12,783 nucleotides of DNA from Actinomycetota bacterium (GTDB taxonomy: Bacteria; Actinomycetota; Acidimicrobiia; Acidimicrobiales; Ilumatobacteraceae): contig SXPW01000094.1 of assembly GCA_005793785.1 (NCBI GenBank), positions 1 to 12,783 of the forward strand, written 5' to 3'. Below the pieces are notes generated by a model that worked only from the letters and a program-made list of their open reading frames with translations, had not been told where the DNA came from and searched no databases. Position numbers and translations under genes: made by a program. Positions 11,712 to 12,783 of the stretch are shown one piece after another (position 1 is the stretch's first letter; each line of letters starts with the position of its first letter).

Positions 11712-12783
11712 CCTCGTTCGCCCAACTCGGAATTGCCGAGAACCTCGTCACGGCGTTGTCGCGTCGCGGAATCAGCCAGCCGACGGCCATTCAGTCGATG
11801 ACCATTCCCGATGGTTTGTCCGGCAAGGACGTCTGCGGCAAGGCCCCCACCGGCTCCGGCAAGACCATCGCCTTCGGTCTGGTACTGGTGTCGCGATTGA
11901 AGCGGGCCAAGCCGGCCGCACCAACCGGTCTCATCCTCGTACCGACGCGAGAGCTCGCCTCCCAGGTCTGTTCGGAGATGGAGCAGTTGGACGTCGGTCG
12001 GCACCTCCGCGCCACGGCGGTCTTCGGCGGCGCGGGATACGGACCGCAACTGCGTCGCATCGGTTCGGCGAGCGTCGTGGTGGCGACCCCAGGACGCTTG
12101 GAGGATCTCATCAGTCGGAGGGATATCGACCTGCGCTCCGTGCAGATCGCGGTCCTCGACGAAGCCGATCGTATGGCGGACATGGGATTCCTTCCGGCGG
12201 TGAAGAAGATCATGGACCGTTTGCCCGCCAGCCGCCAGGTACTCCTGTTCTCGGCGACGCTCGACGGCGCGGTCTCCGAGCTCATCAGTCGTTACCAGAA
12301 GAATCCGATACGACACGACGCGAGCTCACCGGAAACCGAGCCGGACATCGAACACGTCTTCGAGTTGCTGCCCAAGGACAAGCGACTCACCCGCATCGCC
12401 GAACTCCTCGATGAACACGCCCAGTTGATCGTCTTTTGCCGCACGAAGCACGCCTCGGATCGCGTCGCGCGTCAGATCGAGGCCGATGATGCGCGTTGCG
12501 CAGTGATCCACGGCAATCGAAGTCAGGCCCAGCGCGAGCGGGCTCTCGACGACTTCAAGCGGGGTCGTGCCCGGATTCTGGTTGCCACCGATGTCGCGGC
12601 ACGTGGCATCCACATCGATGACGTACCGTGCGTGGTGCATTGGGATCCGCCGGATGACCCGAAGGACTACGTGCACCGATCGGGCCGTACGGGACGTGCC
12701 GGAGCGAGAGGTGTCGTCGTGTCGTTCGTCGACCCGTCGCAGCGACGCTCCGTCGTGCGGGACATGCGCAGCATCGGTATCGA
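11708..12783 (+). CDS. DEAD-box ATP-dependent RNA helicase (3' end outside window)
   Basis: Unwinds RNA duplexes using ATP, probably in RNA decay or ribosome assembly. From the CTG at 11708 the frame runs open to the window edge (358 codons) and covers both RecA-like domains: F4 upstream of Q29 (Q-motif, GISQPTAIQ), motif I APTGSGKT (46-53), PTRELA (79-84), TPGRLEDL, DEAD (151-154), SAT (182-184), VFCRTK (242-247), VATDVAARG (292-300) and HRSGRTGR (323-330). It looks RhlE-like. The start is uncertain: the frame is closed by TAG at 11675, and no ATG, GTG or TTG lies before the Q-motif phenylalanine. Choices are CTG 11708, TTG 11756 (which would lose that phenylalanine), or ATG 11682 joined by a frameshift. 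It lies just downstream of the oxidase gene, likely one transcript. Confidence 0.92.
   Translation, partial: MTSFAQLGIAENLVTALSRRGISQPTAIQSMTIPDGLSGKDVCGKAPTGSGKTIAFGLVLVSRLKRAKPAAPTGLILVPTRELASQVCSEMEQLDVGRHLRATAVFGGAGYGPQLRRIGSASVVVATPGRLEDLISRRDIDLRSVQIAVLDEADRMADMGFLPAVKKIMDRLPASRQVLLFSATLDGAVSELISRYQKNPIRHDASSPETEPDIEHVFELLPKDKRLTRIAELLDEHAQLIVFCRTKHASDRVARQIEADDARCAVIHGNRSQAQRERALDDFKRGRARILVATDVAARGIHIDDVPCVVHWDPPDDPKDYVHRSGRTGRAGARGVVVSFVDPSQRRSVVRDMRSIGI

Noticed and set aside
11700..11712. Programmed ribosomal frameshift at the helicase start
   Set aside because: A -1 shift would be needed at TCC-TGA with no slippery heptamer or clear downstream structure, and the simple +1 shift at a stop enters the wrong frame. 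A CTG start or a one-base error is simpler.
10313..12316. 667-codon open frame on the - strand opposite the oxidase and helicase
   Set aside because: It spans parts of three clear + strand genes, has no domain motif and is very His/Arg-rich; it is a shadow frame.
1..12783. CRISPR arrays, insertion sequences, integrases, phage genes or defence systems
   Set aside because: No regularly spaced repeats, transposase motifs or terminal inverted repeats were seen; all coding space is taken by metabolic, transport and RNA-related genes.

Overview
This is a GC-rich stretch with every recognisable gene on the + strand. Gene content and signals point to a free-living member of the Actinomycetota, possibly an Acidimicrobiia/Ilumatobacter-like lineage. 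The evidence is the gap-pgk-tpiA-secG backbone, GTG/TTG starts, weak or absent Shine-Dalgarno sites with leaderless-type promoters, an actinobacterial-style family 5 solute-binding lipoprotein, and an aldonolactone oxidase-like flavoenzyme. The lineage is inferred; no rRNA or marker tree is available here.

Layout. 1-2065: lower glycolysis, with the 3' end of gap, then pgk, then tpiA (11-nt overlap with pgk). 2066-7953: a complete five-gene Dpp/Opp-type peptide ABC importer (binding lipoprotein, two permeases, two ATPases). It carries an operator-like palindrome before the first gene, a strong hairpin plus a probable new promoter after it, and a hairpin at the end. 7959-8352: secG and a tRNA-Leu(GAG), each with its own probable promoter. 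8397-11677: pyruvate kinase, an HD-domain protein and an FAD-dependent aldonolactone oxidase-like protein, packed with a 7-nt gap and a 1-nt overlap. 11682-12783: a DEAD-box RNA helicase that runs off the window and whose start is problematic. No gene-free stretch exceeds 300 bases. The two larger gaps (2066-2195 and 3939-4068) hold regulatory signals, and 8211-8419 holds the tRNA.

How the genes work together. GAPDH, PGK, TPI and pyruvate kinase form the lower glycolytic cluster. The importer sits where many bacteria have tpiA directly next to secG, so it looks like an insertion into an old gene order. Its five products should form one machine: the lipoprotein captures ligand outside, DppB/DppC-type permeases form the channel, and the two ATPases (each with a four-cysteine C-terminal domain) power it.

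The most striking observation is in the binding protein (2196-3938). The segment that normally forms the N-terminus of a family 5 solute-binding protein is found at its C-terminus, behind a DLDGDG linker, and the mature N-terminus starts about where the second part of a normal protein would begin. The gene therefore reads as a natural circular permutation. Other points worth a look are a PGK that lacks about two dozen N-domain residues, short upstream reading frames that overlap the pyk and helicase starts in NTGA fashion, a MIOX/PhnZ-like HD protein coupled to a gulonolactone oxidase-like enzyme, and a recurring TAGnnT-6 nt-start codon promoter pattern.
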